A stretch of DNA of 64,000 nt, taken from contig CM060915.1 in NCBI GenBank assembly GCA_030737875.1, positions 900,976,177-901,040,176 on the forward strand, read 5' to 3'. The stretch comes from Allium sativum (lineage: Eukaryota > Streptophyta > Magnoliopsida > Asparagales > Amaryllidaceae). Shown here piece by piece: positions 21,552-34,355 of the stretch (the first letter of the stretch is position 1; every line of letters begins with the position of its first letter). Made by a program: the position numbers and the translations under genes. Under the pieces are notes generated by a model. It had not been told where the DNA came from, did not search any database, and saw only the letters and a program-made list of their open reading frames with translations.

Positions 21552-22642
21552 ATGGCAAGAAATTTTATTCCTACACTTTGCTACTATGGCGGTGAATTGG
21601 TCGTAGATGAGCAGCAAAGTGGAAAGTACGATGAAGGGTTTTGCAAACTAGGGAGAGTTTGCAAGGGTTACACACTTAATGTTTTGAAAGAATCGGTCTT
21701 CAAAGCAACAAAAATTAACACTCTCAGATATGATATTGAGTTGTCGGTTTACTGGCCTACTAATTCGGGGCCATGAGAAGTACCGCTCTCAGATGATGAA
21801 GATGTAGAAGTAATGTTTTCCACAGTTAACAAATCGATTGAGCTCTTCATTGGAAAAAACGACAAAAGAAGTCGTGGAAGAAATCATCCCACTTCCCATC
21901 GTGAGTACTTATTCAGGGTATTTCGCAAAAATGTTGCAAACTCATGATCCTCCGCTCATATTTAGTTCTCCTACGTATACTAGTCCATATTTTTAGCAAC
22001 ATCAGCAACAACAACAAATTTACAGTCAGACGGCTATGAGCAACATGCCATCTTTCCTTCTCAATTAGAACTGTACGATATGATACAAAGGCATGTGCTG
22101 CACGTTAATTTAGTTTGCTAACTACTTAATGAAATGTAACAAGTGACTGAAATCCATTTATTAGCAGATTGACCGAGGAATCTGAACTAGACTAGGGTGT
22201 GGGGCCTTCAGAGCATATAAATGATCCAAATGCAGACATAGATATCAAAGAAAATGACCCTTTTGATAGCAAGGTGGTTGCCATGAGAAATGCTGATGAT
22301 ACAAGCTGGATGCAACAAATGGAAGTCAACAATAAACCACTAGACTTTGATTTCCCAAACACAGAAGATCACACAGATGATGGCACTGAGGATCACAAAG
22401 ATGATGGTGCTGAGGTTCAAATGGAAGTACCATTAGACGATGATCTCTGTACGGTAAAAATAATGGCCAGATTGGTAGTTGCTAATCTAGAGTTTTCAGG
22501 TGAAAATTTCTCGACTGCTTGCGTACAAAATGATTATGCTATTGGGATGGTATTCCAAAGTAAAGAAAAGTTTCTACACCAATTTACAGAGTGGTCTATT
22601 CTGCACGGTGTTTCGTACAAGCCAATCAAGTCGAATAGAACA
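21552..22642 (+). pseudogene. MULE transposase (MURA-like), N-terminal part
   Basis: Begins at an ATG about 45 bases after a TATA-like TATATAC. The first 74 codons match the N-terminal region of plant MULE transposases (GGELV, YDIELSVYWP). After a stop at 21774 the same frame continues with a SDDEDVEVMF-IELFIG segment. A frame shift follows, then an acidic linker (22199 on) and the FQSKEKFLHQFTEWSI-HGVSYKPIKSN block that precedes the MULE N-terminal domain. The LINE insertion at 22643 interrupts the gene here; it resumes at 25426. Confidence 0.8.
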
Positions 22643-22669
22643 CTCAAAAATGATTTCGAGCTTTTGAAA

Positions 22670-24910
22670 ATGGCGATAGTGGCATCTATCTTCTCTTCTT
22701 CTTCCACCTCTTCGACCTTCGACTCTGATTTTCCACCTCTTCCTACTCGCCCTTCTCCACTCATTTCCCCAAATCCACCTCTTTCTGGTGTCAAACCCTT
22801 AACAACAAACCCCTCTGTGGCTAACCCTGGAACGAATTCCGCGATTCAAGCTTTGGGAAACTCCCCATTCAGATCCAATTACTCTAGTGATTATCCTCCT
22901 AATGCAAATAATTCTCATGTCAATTCGGTCATCATTCCTAATTCTGGAAATTTCAACACGTCACATGCCTCTTTTCCTTCATTTACAAAAATTGATTATG
23001 TGTCTCTGTTCAATTTGTTACCTCGAAGTGCAGGTGTTTTTATGCCGCAACATTGTGATATTGGAAGGGATAAAGTGCCAAAGAAGATGCAAGATATCAT
23101 CAAGAATGAAGGCCCGAAATTTTGGAGCTGTTATTTGGTGTGGTTCTTCTTGGATGGATCTCTTCCTTATCTAACAGTGGTAAATTTCTTATTCAGATAT
23201 TAGAAATTAGTTGGGGAAGTGATATTAAATCGAATGGAATATATTTTTATTTTAAATTTTCTAATGACTTGGATAGAGATAGAATACTCAAAGATGATCC
23301 ACTTTTATTTGTGGTCGAATGTTCATTATAACGAAATAGGATCCATCGATTGGTAACTATCGTGCATAGATCAAAAAATGCTTGTATGGGTTCAGTTCCA
23401 CAGAGTTCCACTAATTCTTTGGACATTAATTGGTATTAATTGGCTTGCATGTCATGTAGAGAAGTTAATTTTCTTTGATACTAGTACTGAAAAATTATAA
23501 AGATTTAGATATGCTAAGGCTTTAATCGAGATATCATCTGATTTTGATCTTCCTGAGAAAATAGTGGTTGATGGATTAGGTAAGGATTGCCCTCCTGTAA
23601 TGATAACATACAATTGGAGACTGACAATTTGCAAGGTTTTTGGTCATGAAACGATCAACTATGAATTTAATTCTATCATAGATATGGATTCTGTGGATCG
23701 CATGGAGAATTGTTTTGAGGAAAATCATGTTTGAGTAAATGATCTTAATGGGCAGTATAATAGGGGGAGTTTTTCTAAGGCTAACCACAATATTTGGACC
23801 ATTTTTAACCATAATCCAAGGAAAATTTGGATGAAAAAAGGTGAGAGAAATATGAATGGGAATGTTGATGGTATAATGATGCAGTCAAAGTTAATAAAAA
23901 ACCTTTTAATGTTTTAGTTTCTGTTGCTGATGACAGAAGAAAAGAGGTAGATGCTACTTTTGTTTCACGTGCTCCAGAAGTTAGCAAGAATGTTGTTAGT
24001 AAGGTGGATGTTAATAGTTTTCGATCTAAGGATGCTGATGATATGGGTTTAAAGACAAAAGTCACAAATGTTAGTGAGAATTTAGATAAAACTGCAGAGG
24101 TTATAAACATGGATCAAAATTCTGAGGACAAATCTATTTCTAATGATGATACTACTTTATTTGGCAATTTGTATAATGAAAATGATGTCACTGAAAATGA
24201 AGATCAGTATAATTATTATTTTGCAACAACATTTGGATCCTCAACCACTGTAACTTGTAACTCTTCGAGTTCTTCTAGTGTTGCTGCATCAAGTTCATCT
24301 GGCTTGAACAACTTTGTCAACTTAGCTTCCACTTCATGTACATCTTCAAATATTACCATGTCTTGCTCTTCTTCTTTTAGCTCCAAGGCGCCATCTTCTG
24401 CTAATTACTCTGGCAGCAGTTTGATATATTCCACTCAAATAATGAGCAATTCTACTTGTAGCATTGTGTGTAACATAGTAAGTAGCTCAGCAACATCTTC
24501 AATTTCTGGTCAGTCTCCTACTTATGCAATCTTAAAGCCTGTTTCTGGTTTAGGATTGACATTTATTGTTGTGAATTCGGCCTCCCCTTATTCTCATTTA
24601 AAACTTCCCTCTCATATAATTCTCCCGTCACCATCCGTCTCTGTTCCGTTTATTACTTCTACTCTGGGTGGTTTGACATTGTCAGCTAGACTTAAAGGTA
24701 AACTCTGGGCTGAAGGGGAAGGATCCTACATCAGCATAAACTTCTTCAGCTAAGATTTCTAAGAATAGTAATAGGCGAGCTAAGAAGAAAACAGCAGCAG
24801 AGTGTTTAGATGATTTGGATGATGGGATAAACTATGGGCTTGAAGATTTTTTTACCAATATCAATGAAGTTCCCTCCAAGACATACTCAGAGGAATCCAG
24901 TTTAGAGTAA
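22670..24910 (+). pseudogene. LINE ORF1, DUF4283 domain protein
   Basis: Starts at ATG 22670 with a Ser-rich leader and DFPPLP motif typical of plant L1 ORF1. DUF4283 follows: YLVWFFLDGSLPY in the first frame (stop at 23201), then YFYFKFSNDLDRDRIL in another, then an ALIEISSDFDLPEKI-VDGLGKDCPPVMITY block and the start of a zinc knuckle (CKVFGHET). The middle (24004-24753) is Ser/Thr-rich. The C-terminus (RRAKKKTAAECLDDLDD to SSLE) ends at 24910 in a further frame. Several stops and frameshifts make it non-functional. By chance the MULE frame upstream runs into it in register from 22199, giving a spurious 334-codon fusion. Confidence 0.8.
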
Positions 24911-25411
24911 TGTTTTTCATGGCTAGCAACTTGGATAGTAATTACAGAAGTTTTTCATGGTATGTAAGTCGAAAGTTTTCATGGAAAGCAGTTTAGAGTA
25001 ATGGTGAGTTTGGAAAGTATTTTACAGATCAGTGTACTGTTTTTCTTTGAAGCTGCTCCAAAGGTTGATTTGCATTTAGTGTTGTTCTTTTGGCTTGAGG
25101 CATTCAAGGTGTTAAGCTGCTGTAGTCTGGATATGTAGGCTTGATTGGTATGGAAATACTTTGTTTTTGCAAAATTTAATAGCTGGAACTCATTATATGT
25201 TGTTGTGCAAATTCCTGAAGAGACTGTATCTTGTGGTATTGAGTTATTTTCTGGATCTCATTTTGTATTTCTATATTTCTTTTTTCTCAATACTGTATAG
25301 TGATGAGTTAAGAGAGTGTTGTATAGTTTTAGTACATTCTATATTGATATCTTGCTATTCTTCGTAAATGATTTTAGCGTGAATAAAATTTAACTTGCCT
25401 TCAAAAAAAAT
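24911..25411 (+). other. LINE 3' UTR and poly(A) tail
   Basis: No coding sequence. It ends TTGCCTTCAAAAAAAA, a short A tail joined to the second copy of the target duplication. An AATAAA signal is at about 25382. Confidence 0.75.
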
Positions 25412-25425
25412 AGTCGAATAGAACA

Positions 25426-27053
25426 ATATATGTTGTTGTATGTAATGTTGATGGTGCATCTCCATGGCGAACACATGCTATAGTGTCGAAGAAATCTCAA
25501 ACTAGGTGGTGGGAAATCAGAAAGCTGCCTCATGAACATAACTGTGTCACCCCTACGAATAATTCCAACTAAAAGCAAGCCACTTCTGGATTTCTTGTGT
25601 CCAAAATCATATCTTCTGTAAAGGCCGATTTGGCTATCTTAGCTGGTATGGTCCTGGTGTTTGTCGATGATCAACTCTTCATCAAAATTAATTACATGAA
25701 AGCTTGACAAACGTTGAATACAGCATTGGAAACAAATTTATGGTGACTGGACCGAATCGTATACGAGTTTGCCTCAATACTTTTAGGAAATAAAGAGTAG
25801 CAATCCAGGTATAGTTGGAAATATAACCTACGATGAAGTCGGGGGTATTTGATTGTGCCTTTTGGGAATTTGGTCCTTACATTGCAGGTTTTGTACATTG
25901 TCATCCCTTGCTATGTATTGACGGTACACATTTGTACGGTAAATACAAGAGGACACTGCTTGTTGCTACTACTTTAGATGTCGATGACTGCCTCTTTCCA
26001 TTAGCTTGTGCAGTTGTCTAATCCGAGTCATATGATAGTGGGGCTTGGTTTTTTTCATGCATGCGTGAGTAGTTTATTCATAGTGTATGAAATCGTCGCA
26101 TTACTTTTATATCTGATAGAATGAAAGGGATCCCAAAAGCTTTGCAGGAAAGATGACATGAACCACACAAATATAGATTTTGTGCAAGACATCTAAAAGC
26201 CAATTTTCAAGTTGCAGTTTATAGAAAGAAGTGACTAACAACTTGTTTTACGCTGCTACATGTAGAAGTAGCTGAGTACACTAAAATTGGAGAATAAATC
26301 AAGGCAACTTATCCACGGGCGCATGAATGGACTGAACAAAGCCTAGGGAATTCTTAAGAAAATTGGGTCTTTTGCAGAGATGACGGTGAATGCTTCCATG
26401 TTATGATAACTAGTGCATCTAAAAGTTTCAATGGTGTACTAAAAGGCGCCAGATCATTGCCTATAAATGAGTTGGTTGCAAGGACGTTATTTCGATCAGT
26501 TGAATATTTCTATAAGAGGCGGGAAAAAGGGGTGGCTCTGAATACAAAACTTACTCCAAAATGGGAAGTTAAAATTGAAGCTTGTGCTATTGAAGCATGT
26601 TGTTGTAGACTTGTTCGATTTGGTTGATCTGAATGGAAAGTGATTCATTATTACATAAATGAATATAAAGTTAATATCGAAGGTTCTTATTGCTCGTGTA
26701 CATGCAACGTTCCACTTCTGCAGAAGATACTGTGTGCTCATGTGATGGTAGCTTGTTCAACATAGGATTTTGGTGTAAATATAGTACATCACGATTTTGC
26801 TTCTGAGTGGTACTCTGCCCAAAGTCATAAAGCTTCATATATGCCATAGTTTCATCCGGTACGTGATAAGAAATACTAGGCACCGTACAACGGTCCACAT
26901 ATATTACCTCCGCCTACAAGAAGACAACCCGAACGACCTAAATCTACGTGAATAAAAAATGTTATGAACGAGCATCAAATGCCGAAAACAAACAGGTGCA
27001 GAAAATGTGGATCGCAGGGCCATAACAGAAAGATGTGTACTTCAGTAATATAA
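25426..27053 (+). pseudogene. MULE transposase (MURA-like), catalytic and C-terminal part
   Basis: Continues the MULE N-terminal domain (YVVVCNVDGASPWR-HA, WEIRKLPHEHNC). The transposase core follows: GFVHCHPLLCIDGTHLYGKY with the first catalytic Asp at 25920-25922, then FISDRMKGIPKAL (second Asp region), RFCARHL, and SKSFNGVLKGARSLPI near 26420. A SWIM zinc finger (CSCTC at about 26691, C-A-H at about 26733) and a C-terminal zinc knuckle CRKCGSQGHNRKMC near 26997 end it. Stops occur in nearly every block, and reading frames shift several times. A MULE transposase relic is clear; which subfamily is not. Confidence 0.85.
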
Positions 27054-27229
27054 AATAGAGATGCATGTGTGTTGATGATATGTAATGTATCTGTTTTTTT
27101 ATGTTTCAAACTTATCTGTCGTGTATCGGACTTTGTATCTCTCTAATTTTCAGATATTTGAATTTTTCATTCTATTTATGTTGTTTGGTTAGGCTTTGGA
27201 TGCTATTTGGATGTATAATTTAAATATTA

Positions 27230-27445
27230 TTAAAAATAAGCTCGTAACATCATGGTAGTTCATTTTTTTACGTTTTAAACTTCAACTGAATATATATGAT
27301 TCTTTATAAGTCAGATTTCATTGAAACAAGAAACACGAAAATCTAATGAAATATATTTTTATAACAAAATAGAAATATGGAGATTTCATATTATTGGTAT
27401 TGAGTTATGTCCAAATCAAATTTTCTGAAAGTCACTATGGAATTT
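27230..27445 (+). repeat. LTR-like fragment of element 2 family near the MULE right end
   Basis: Matches the 19013-19200 part of the decayed LTR (CTCGTAACATCATGGTAGTTCA, AACTTCAACTGAATATA, TTATGTCCAAATCAAATTTT) and the same part of element 2. Because that part already exists left of the MULE, this is a second copy: either an older LTR, a captured piece, or a duplication. Confidence 0.55.
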
Positions 27446-27606
27446 ACTAGGCAAAAGCATTGGCGATTTTTGAGAGCTTGCATATTGACGAATTTTCAAA
27501 ATTCTCCTTCGTATACAGCAAAACATATCTATTCCTGTAATTATTTCCAAAACAAGTCTAAATTTGATATTAATCTTCAAAACATGGTTAAAGTTGTTAA
27601 TCTTCC

Positions 27607-27960
27607 AATTTAAATTGCTTGAGCCAACCCTATTCTTGCCAACCGAAAACTAAACGCACATGATTTTAAACCACACCTACCATGCTAGCCGACCAACCCT
27701 ATGCTAAACCTATTGTGTACTAACGTACATAATTAAGCTGAAAGTAAAATAAATTTCCCTTGTTAAATGTACAGAGCTATATTCCAATACGCCTACCCTA
27801 TGCAACAACTAAAATAAAGTGACCTCTGCCTTGTATTTTAAATTCGTAGTGTCAGATCTTACCATCGCACAACTACCCCCAAGCCTAACTAAAATCCAAC
27901 TATACCATGCCTACCTAGTAAGTTAACGAACTGACATCGTCCATATCCTATCTTCGGTCG
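27607..27960. other. Unassigned C-rich, G-poor stretch
   Basis: Repeated CCAACCCTATGCTAAACC-like words, no coding sequence. A few words (CTGAAAGTAAAATAA) resemble the old LTR near 19585, so part may be LTR-derived. Confidence 0.4.
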
Positions 27961-27961
27961 A

Positions 27962-27963
<2 letters not shown>

Positions 27964-28042
<79 letters not shown>
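27964..28042. repeat. (TA)n(GT)n microsatellite
   Basis: About 32 TA units followed by seven GT units. Confidence 0.95.
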
Positions 28043-28869
28043 ATCATGCCCCAAACCATGTATTCATTTTTTTAACAATAAGAACCGCATGTCTCTACAT
28101 TTTTAGATGCACCACCAGCTTTCTTCGATGTCCCTTCCCTAGTTTTCACGAAATCAAATCACCAATTCAACAAACTTTCAAAACGATTTGTCATCAACTC
28201 TGTGAGATCTACAAGATGACCCGCTGTGATGAAGTTTCATTCGTCTACGGACCAAAATATGATTGGAAGACCATCGCGTTCGAGGTCCGATAGCCGGTGA
28301 TTTAGGGCGTCGAGTTGACTGATATATTGGGCGATGGGGGAGTAGGAAGCGGCGCACGTCACGACGGGGTTCTGATGTACTTTTGGTTGTCTATCATTTT
28401 TGGGAAGCACAAAGATGGAGGGTCGGTGCATGTTGAAATATGGAGAAGGAACCGTGAACGATGCAGTCTGAACGAATCAGAAGAGAAGTCGGGCCTGTAT
28501 ATGCAAAGAAATTAGTGAGGATTATATTTTATTTAAGGAACATGGTATCGGGTGTAAAGCCTAAAGAACAATGAATTGTTTTATTTCTCATGGTGAATAT
28601 ATATGTAAAGGGAGTTTTAAATAGAAATACGGAAGCCGTAGGAAGATAATCGGGCCATATTCATTCAAAAGGAAAAGGAAGGAGCAATACGTTACGTGAG
28701 GAAAGAAGAAAATATGGGGCACAATTTGAACAAGGCAGCGGTTGATCGTGTATACTAGAGGATATTTAAAATGAGCAGAAGGAAGGATGGGTTGTAAGAA
28801 GGAGAGAAAAATAAAAAGAATAAAAGGAGTAGTTGGGAAGATGGAAGTAGCATTCGACGCGTGGACTTA
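28043..28869. other. Unassigned sequence between repeats
   Basis: An open frame of 88 codons (from 28027) starts inside the microsatellite and shows no recognised domain. Composition is less AT-rich than its surroundings. It may be LTR-internal sequence too decayed to align. Confidence 0.4.
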
Positions 28870-29251
28870 TTATTAAACCGTGTAATCAGTTTTAATGTAA
28901 GTAACTAGGAATTATATGTATATATATAGTTAAAGGTTAAACTATTTAATTGAACTGTGTTTACTTGAACGTGTACAATTTTTGATTGCAATGTCAGAAC
29001 CCAACCAAACAAGTAGCTTTGGGAACATGGTGGCGAACCCTATATTCGGGAGCTGGATTGGACAGATCTGGAATCGACTGGAATTTTCAGTCAAATTAAA
29101 CACACATTTAATTTAACTGGAACCTAACCGCTTCAACGACAAATGAAATCAATGTGAGTATAACTCACTCAGTTTTAAACCACTTATATTTTATATAAGT
29201 CAGGAATTTATTTTGTGTCCTATGGTTGATAATTGTTTGTTGTATGCAAAA

Positions 29252-29298
<47 letters not shown>

Positions 29299-32200
29299 GA
29301 TGAATTAGTTAATTTAAATGTTCGTTTAATTTAATAAAATATAATCGTTATTTTTAATGATTATTTCCAATTGAGATAACTTATCTCATTGGTTACGTTT
29401 ATAATAATATAAACGTATTAAATTGAAATATGGATGTTTGGATTATTATTATTGATTAATTGTTGAATATGATATCTATTGAAATAGATAAAGTTATATT
29501 TAGGTAACCTATTTGGATGATGGGAATAACATGTTGGAGGGATTCAACTCGATTCCTTACCCATAGATGTTAAACTATATACATATATTATCATATATGT
29601 TGAATATATCCGTTGGATGTGAAATTGAATGTGAAAATCCTTAATTCACCGTTTGGTATTTTAGCAGTATTTTGGCTCTTTAATGACGTTGTTATAAGAA
29701 CCGTTGGAATCAATTTTAAATCGAGTTTAAAATATTTTAAAATTTTATATATACAAATTGAGCTCGTGTTTAAAATATACGACGAAGAGTTTATTCTCTT
29801 GTAAGATAAACTTCGGTTTTGTTCTTAAGTTGATGAAGTCAATTATTTTAATTGAATTGGATTATTAGATTAATTTGTTTAATTAATCTAATAAAATAGT
29901 TTAATAAATAGATTTTTTAGTTCTAATAAGATTGTAAAAAGAAATTTACTATTTATTCTATTTAACAATAATTTAATAGATTGCTTCTTAAATGAAATTC
30001 ATTTATGTAGGTAATCGAAGTTTGCAATGAAATATAATTGAAATATGAAAGAAACTTATAAACAAATTTTATATTAAAATCCATGTTTTATGAATAAAGT
30101 TATAAAAGAGATTTTAAGAGAATATGATAGCTTAAAATAAATGTTTACTTAATAATGAATTAAGTAAGAAGAAATCAAGATAAAAAGGGTTGTATATTAA
30201 ACCCGATTTTAAAAACAAGGTTTATAGAAAGGGGCGTGTGGCTTAAACATTATGTTTAAATTAACATTACTTAATATTGAAATTAAGTGAAATGAATGGA
30301 ATTGAAACGAGATTTTCAAAGAGGAAAATGGTTGAATGTATTAAAAGTGGAATAATATAAGTCGATAAGGAGTTAAGAGAAGAAATTAAAGAATTGGAAC
30401 TTAACTGGAGATTGGTCGAGTTGAGTGATTTTTTGAGTGTTAATTTGATGTTAATTTCGGTCTTCGGGGATGATACTTAGAGGATTATTCTCTTACCAAT
30501 TTATGGTCAGGGACTAATGAATGCTGAAGTGTAGAAGTGCGTGAATAATGTTGTAACTTATGTTTTGAAATAATAGTAAAATAGAAAATTGGATATGGCT
30601 ATAATATATTGTTCTATGTATTAAAATAATATAGTTTTGAGAAGAATCTTATATTGAAATAAAAAGTAAATACCGTATTTTAAAATTGTAAAAGATTTAG
30701 AAGTTTTAAGTAAACCATTAATTAATTATTTTTAAATTAAAGAGGCCAAGTGATGTTGAATACTGAATTAGTGAATCTATTTTTATTTTCATGATTGAAT
30801 GATTGTTTATTTGATTGAGAAATAACCGACTACCAAATCCGGCCTATACGGTTGTTGGTACGGAAAGATCGGGATTGAATTTATATTCGAAAACCATTCA
30901 GACAAGCAAATATGAATCGTAAAAGATATCAGATGTTGATTGAAGATAAAGCAGTTGCAGACCATGGATCTTCATAAGTGAAAGAACTATTGGTTGAATT
31001 TCTCTGGATTCACACACAGAGATAGTTCGACTATGATTATGCCATGGTTGAATTCTTCGAGTTTGCAAGGACTACTCACTATTGACACATATGATTATTC
31101 CTAGGATGTAGTAGGTGGGTGCCTTTGGTTTTTCTAGTCCCAAGACAACTTGTATGGCTGAATGTCTGACAGGGTATTTCCAATGGGGTCACGTACGTTG
31201 ATTTCCTCAAACGTACCATAATTGGTGGCGAAGAAGGGCACCTATTTAGCTTAACAACTAGAGTGTTTTTTTGGAAATAAATTGGCGAATTATGGAGGAT
31301 CTGACAATGTGACATTCTATGTGAATGAAGACATGATATGTTGTAGAAAGGCAACTAAAACTTTAAGCCTCACAACCGAAAAATGGGAAAAATCGTGCAA
31401 GCAACATGGTTATGTGGGTTTCTCCCATTAGGATGTATTATAACCTATCTAGAGAAAATTCATTTGCTTCTTTATTCTTTCGATGCTGTCCCTTTCGAAA
31501 AATGATTGCTGATCCCAGCCACTGGTGATATACATTGGATACACTCAAGCAAAATGAGTGGTCGGTCATGTGTCGCCGGGTTGCAAGATGTTCTTGTTGA
31601 ACCCAGTGTATTCTATCTAGAGATATACTATCAGAAGGTTGTTCCATACCTTGCCATAGTTTGAACCCAATCTCCAATAAGAGCCGCCATTTTTGATTAT
31701 ATACTATATATGTAGAGCGTGATATGCAAGCGTTCTTCTAGTTGGTTATTTATTTGATTTAGAAAATATTATAGTATCAGAATATATATGATTTCAAAAT
31801 GTTTTGGGTTATTGTAAGGTAAAACCCGTCCTTTTTTATGTGTAGGTTGGGATTATGATTATCCTTTTCTTTAAAAAAGAAATGGTTTTGACTTTAAAAT
31901 CAAGTTGGTAGATACCTATAAACTTTATGCGTTTTCTCACTCAGGTTCACCAGACTGATCCTGGCGTTTGCAATGCTCGGGTTACATCGAGTTTTTCAAT
32001 TTCAGGTTATTAGATGCTGTGAAATCCGAAGATAAGTTGGAGGTGTTCAGAAGTATGATACATATTAGTATTTATTCCGCTGTGTGTTGTGTATGAGGAC
32101 AAATCGTTATAAATGTTCAGATGTATTGATGTACTCTGATGATTATAATTATTATTTCAAGCTCTCAGTAAAGATTTATTTCTATATTATATTTTGTTCC

Positions 32201-32385
32201 GCTGCGATGTGAAACTTTGATTCTGTTATGTTGTTATTCTTCTTCTTTTTCTTCTATTATAATATTTCTTTCTTCCTTATCTCACCCTCTAATTTTTTTC
32301 TACTAACTATCTAGTGTTTTCAATACTTAGGCTTTGGCAAGCGATACAGGTTTATGTATTGTTGTCGAAATTTGGACATCAAATT
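28870..32385 (+). repeat. Decayed LTR of the element 2 family, 3' part
   Basis: Follows element 2's LTR in order: ATGGTGGCGAACCCTATATTCGGGAG near 29019 (36138), CAATGTGAGTATAACTCACT near 29152 (36249), TTGGAGGGATTCAACTCG near 29533 (36496), the TAGTCCCAAGACAA block near 31134 (38896), TATCTAGAGAAAATTCATTT near 31446 (39203), and the C/T-rich TTCTTCTTTTTCTTC end near 32235 (39975). It fades near 32385 without a clear TTACA end or primer binding site, so it may be a solo LTR. A (TA)n tract lies at 29256-29295. Confidence 0.75.
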
Positions 32386-32904
32386 CCCTTGGTCATTAAA
32401 ACAATTTTCTAGAGATAAATGAGCAATCCTTTTAGTTTATTTGTAGGAAACAATCAAAGAAATAAAAAGCAAGTACTATCAGGGAAAGCTGTTGATGTGG
32501 GGAAATAGTTATTTGCACACATTAACCTCTGAGTGCAAGTTTAAGTGTAAACTTATAATCTGAATTTCCAAAGACAGAGAAATGTAAAGGAGCACACATC
32601 TTTTTATGGTGGTTAGGGACTAACGCTTACACCCACTTTATAATAATCATTCATCATATAATTGTTGATTACAAAGTTTATACTAGTTTAGACAATTTGT
32701 GTATACAAATTTGTACAATCGAATAACAAATAGCTTGTTAATTCATAATTTCGACCAAAATGCGCTTCTTCTTCTTTGTTGAGCCAATATGTATGTCAAT
32801 GCCCAAGAAATAGCTTCAATGTCCAAAAGTATAAAAATAAATCCAAAAGCATGCCAATCCTACAATTAAATGTCAAAAAGTTATATGCAAATGTTTATGT
32901 AATG
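32386..32904. other. AT-rich spacer, nothing recognised
   Basis: No coding frame or repeat structure that I can name. Confidence 0.5.
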
Positions 32905-34355
32905 TGTAACACCATATAATTTAACACACTATAATCATATAAAAAGGATAATAACATGAAAATTACTCAATTAAATATTCTGAATTAGGTAAAACAAATT
33001 TTACCATTGTGCCCGATACGAAATTTTGGTTCATGAAAATATAGACAGATTATACATACATACGTACATACATACATATACATATATATATTCAATATAT
33101 ATAAAAACGTTCTAGAGTAATGGTCATGGGGCGGCCCAGATTGACCGGGTCGGCCTATGGATCAACAAAGGTCAAGGTGGGTCGATCTACCCGGATGTTG
33201 AAATAGATTCCTGATCTTGTTTTTGGACTAAATTCTTAACCAAGTTCGTCTGCTGACTCAACATTGCATGCACGGTTGGATTGGAAAACCTAGAATCTAA
33301 CGGTGAGGGATTGTCCTACGTAATCGATATAAAGGTTGGCAGCCTCATTGTTCTCCACACACAAATCTATTCTTCATCCTTCTTCCTCCAAACCTTAAGA
33401 AATAATACATGGAGATACTAAGGTATTGCCCAAACATAAATTAACAAGGATAATTCTGACGACTCAATAACAACATAATATAAAAGTGGACTTTCTTCTA
33501 CAATGGCATACACATACAAAAGAGATATTTTCTTCTTCTCCAATCCAATCACTGTGAGTTTCATGTCATATTTAAATCTGTTATTTTAAAAGGTTCTAGA
33601 CAGTAAATTGTTGTATCTGAAATAAGCACTACTTATAAGTTATTCCTTATATATTGTTTTTTTACTATTAAATCAGCTATTTTAGATTACTCTTATTATA
33701 CGTGCATGTATTCTTCTGTCTTCCTTATCCCCGTTCTGTCTTTTATTTTTTTACAGTCTTTTATATGACTTTTTATTCAGTTTGAGATCTGCTTTATGCC
33801 TTTTTCCTTTTTATTTACGCTGAGCGTAGGCCACTAAAAGCCTAGGCCATTACCGCTGAGTTGTGTATAAATGATATAAATTAGAATACTTGATTACTGA
33901 TATTAAAATGGAGAAAATTGGGCATATTGTAAATGGGGAATCTTTGACTGTAAATTTGGGTTAGTTACATTAAAGGAAGAATTTGCGACATGTTAATCTG
34001 ACAAGAGATTAAGTATAACATATAAGAAAGTACGAGTTACAGATGTAAAATTAACTATAATAAATTACTATAATATATACACACACACACATTTGGGCAG
34101 GGGCTTGTTTGGGGAAGGGGTTGTATACAAATAACATTTATGATCAATGTCATTTACAACTAGGTTTATTAATGAACTTAAACTTGCTAAGTTAAAAATT
34201 GTTAATTAATAAGCTAAGAGGTCCCAGGTTTAATTGATTGTATCAGGTTTTTGGACTCTTAAATCCTTGTTAGTTGGGGGCACAAGTCTAGGTGGTAGCT
34301 TGTGTCAAGTTGTGTGGAACTTGTATTAGTATCACTGTTGGTATCTTAAGAGGGG
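32905..34355 (+). repeat. Oldest gypsy LTR (element 4), part before element 2
   Basis: Starts TGTAACACCATATAATTT. The ACCATTGTGCCCGATACGAA segment near 33002 aligns to the ACCATTGCGTTCGTCT block of the other LTRs here. A GTCGGC/GTCAAG/GTCGAT group (33149-33186) and TATAAAG (33328) keep the same order as elsewhere. Its last ~60 bases align to the solo LTR near 57700 and continue beyond element 2 at 47485. Confidence 0.6.

Larger units (their letters stand above)
22643..25411 (+). mobile_element. LINE-like retroelement with ORF1 only
   Basis: Flanked by a perfect 14-bp duplication AGTCGAATAGAACA (22629-22642 and 25412-25425) and ending in eight A, which together are diagnostic of target-primed LINE insertion. 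It contains a DUF4283-type ORF1 and a 3' UTR, but no endonuclease or reverse transcriptase. At 2769 bases it is a half-LINE. The missing ORF2 lies between ORF1 and the 3' UTR in normal L1s, so this is an internal deletion rather than the usual 5' truncation. Confidence 0.85.
19795..27606 (+). mobile_element. Degenerate Mutator-like element (MULE) with nested LINE
   Basis: Inside lies a MULE transposase pseudogene and a GRF zinc-finger pseudogene, both on the plus strand. The ends are set by imperfect inverted similarity: TTAGTCTTGTTTTGGAAATA near 19836 pairs with its near reverse complement near 27548-27569, and the flanking ~130 bases on each side also match loosely. I found no clean 9-bp target duplication, so the borders are approximate. 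Without the LINE it would be ~5.0 kb. Many stops and frameshifts mean it is dead. Confidence 0.65.

Noticed and set aside
28027..28293. 88-codon frame after the (TA)(GT) tract
   Set aside because: Start lies in the microsatellite and no domain is recognised; likely chance.
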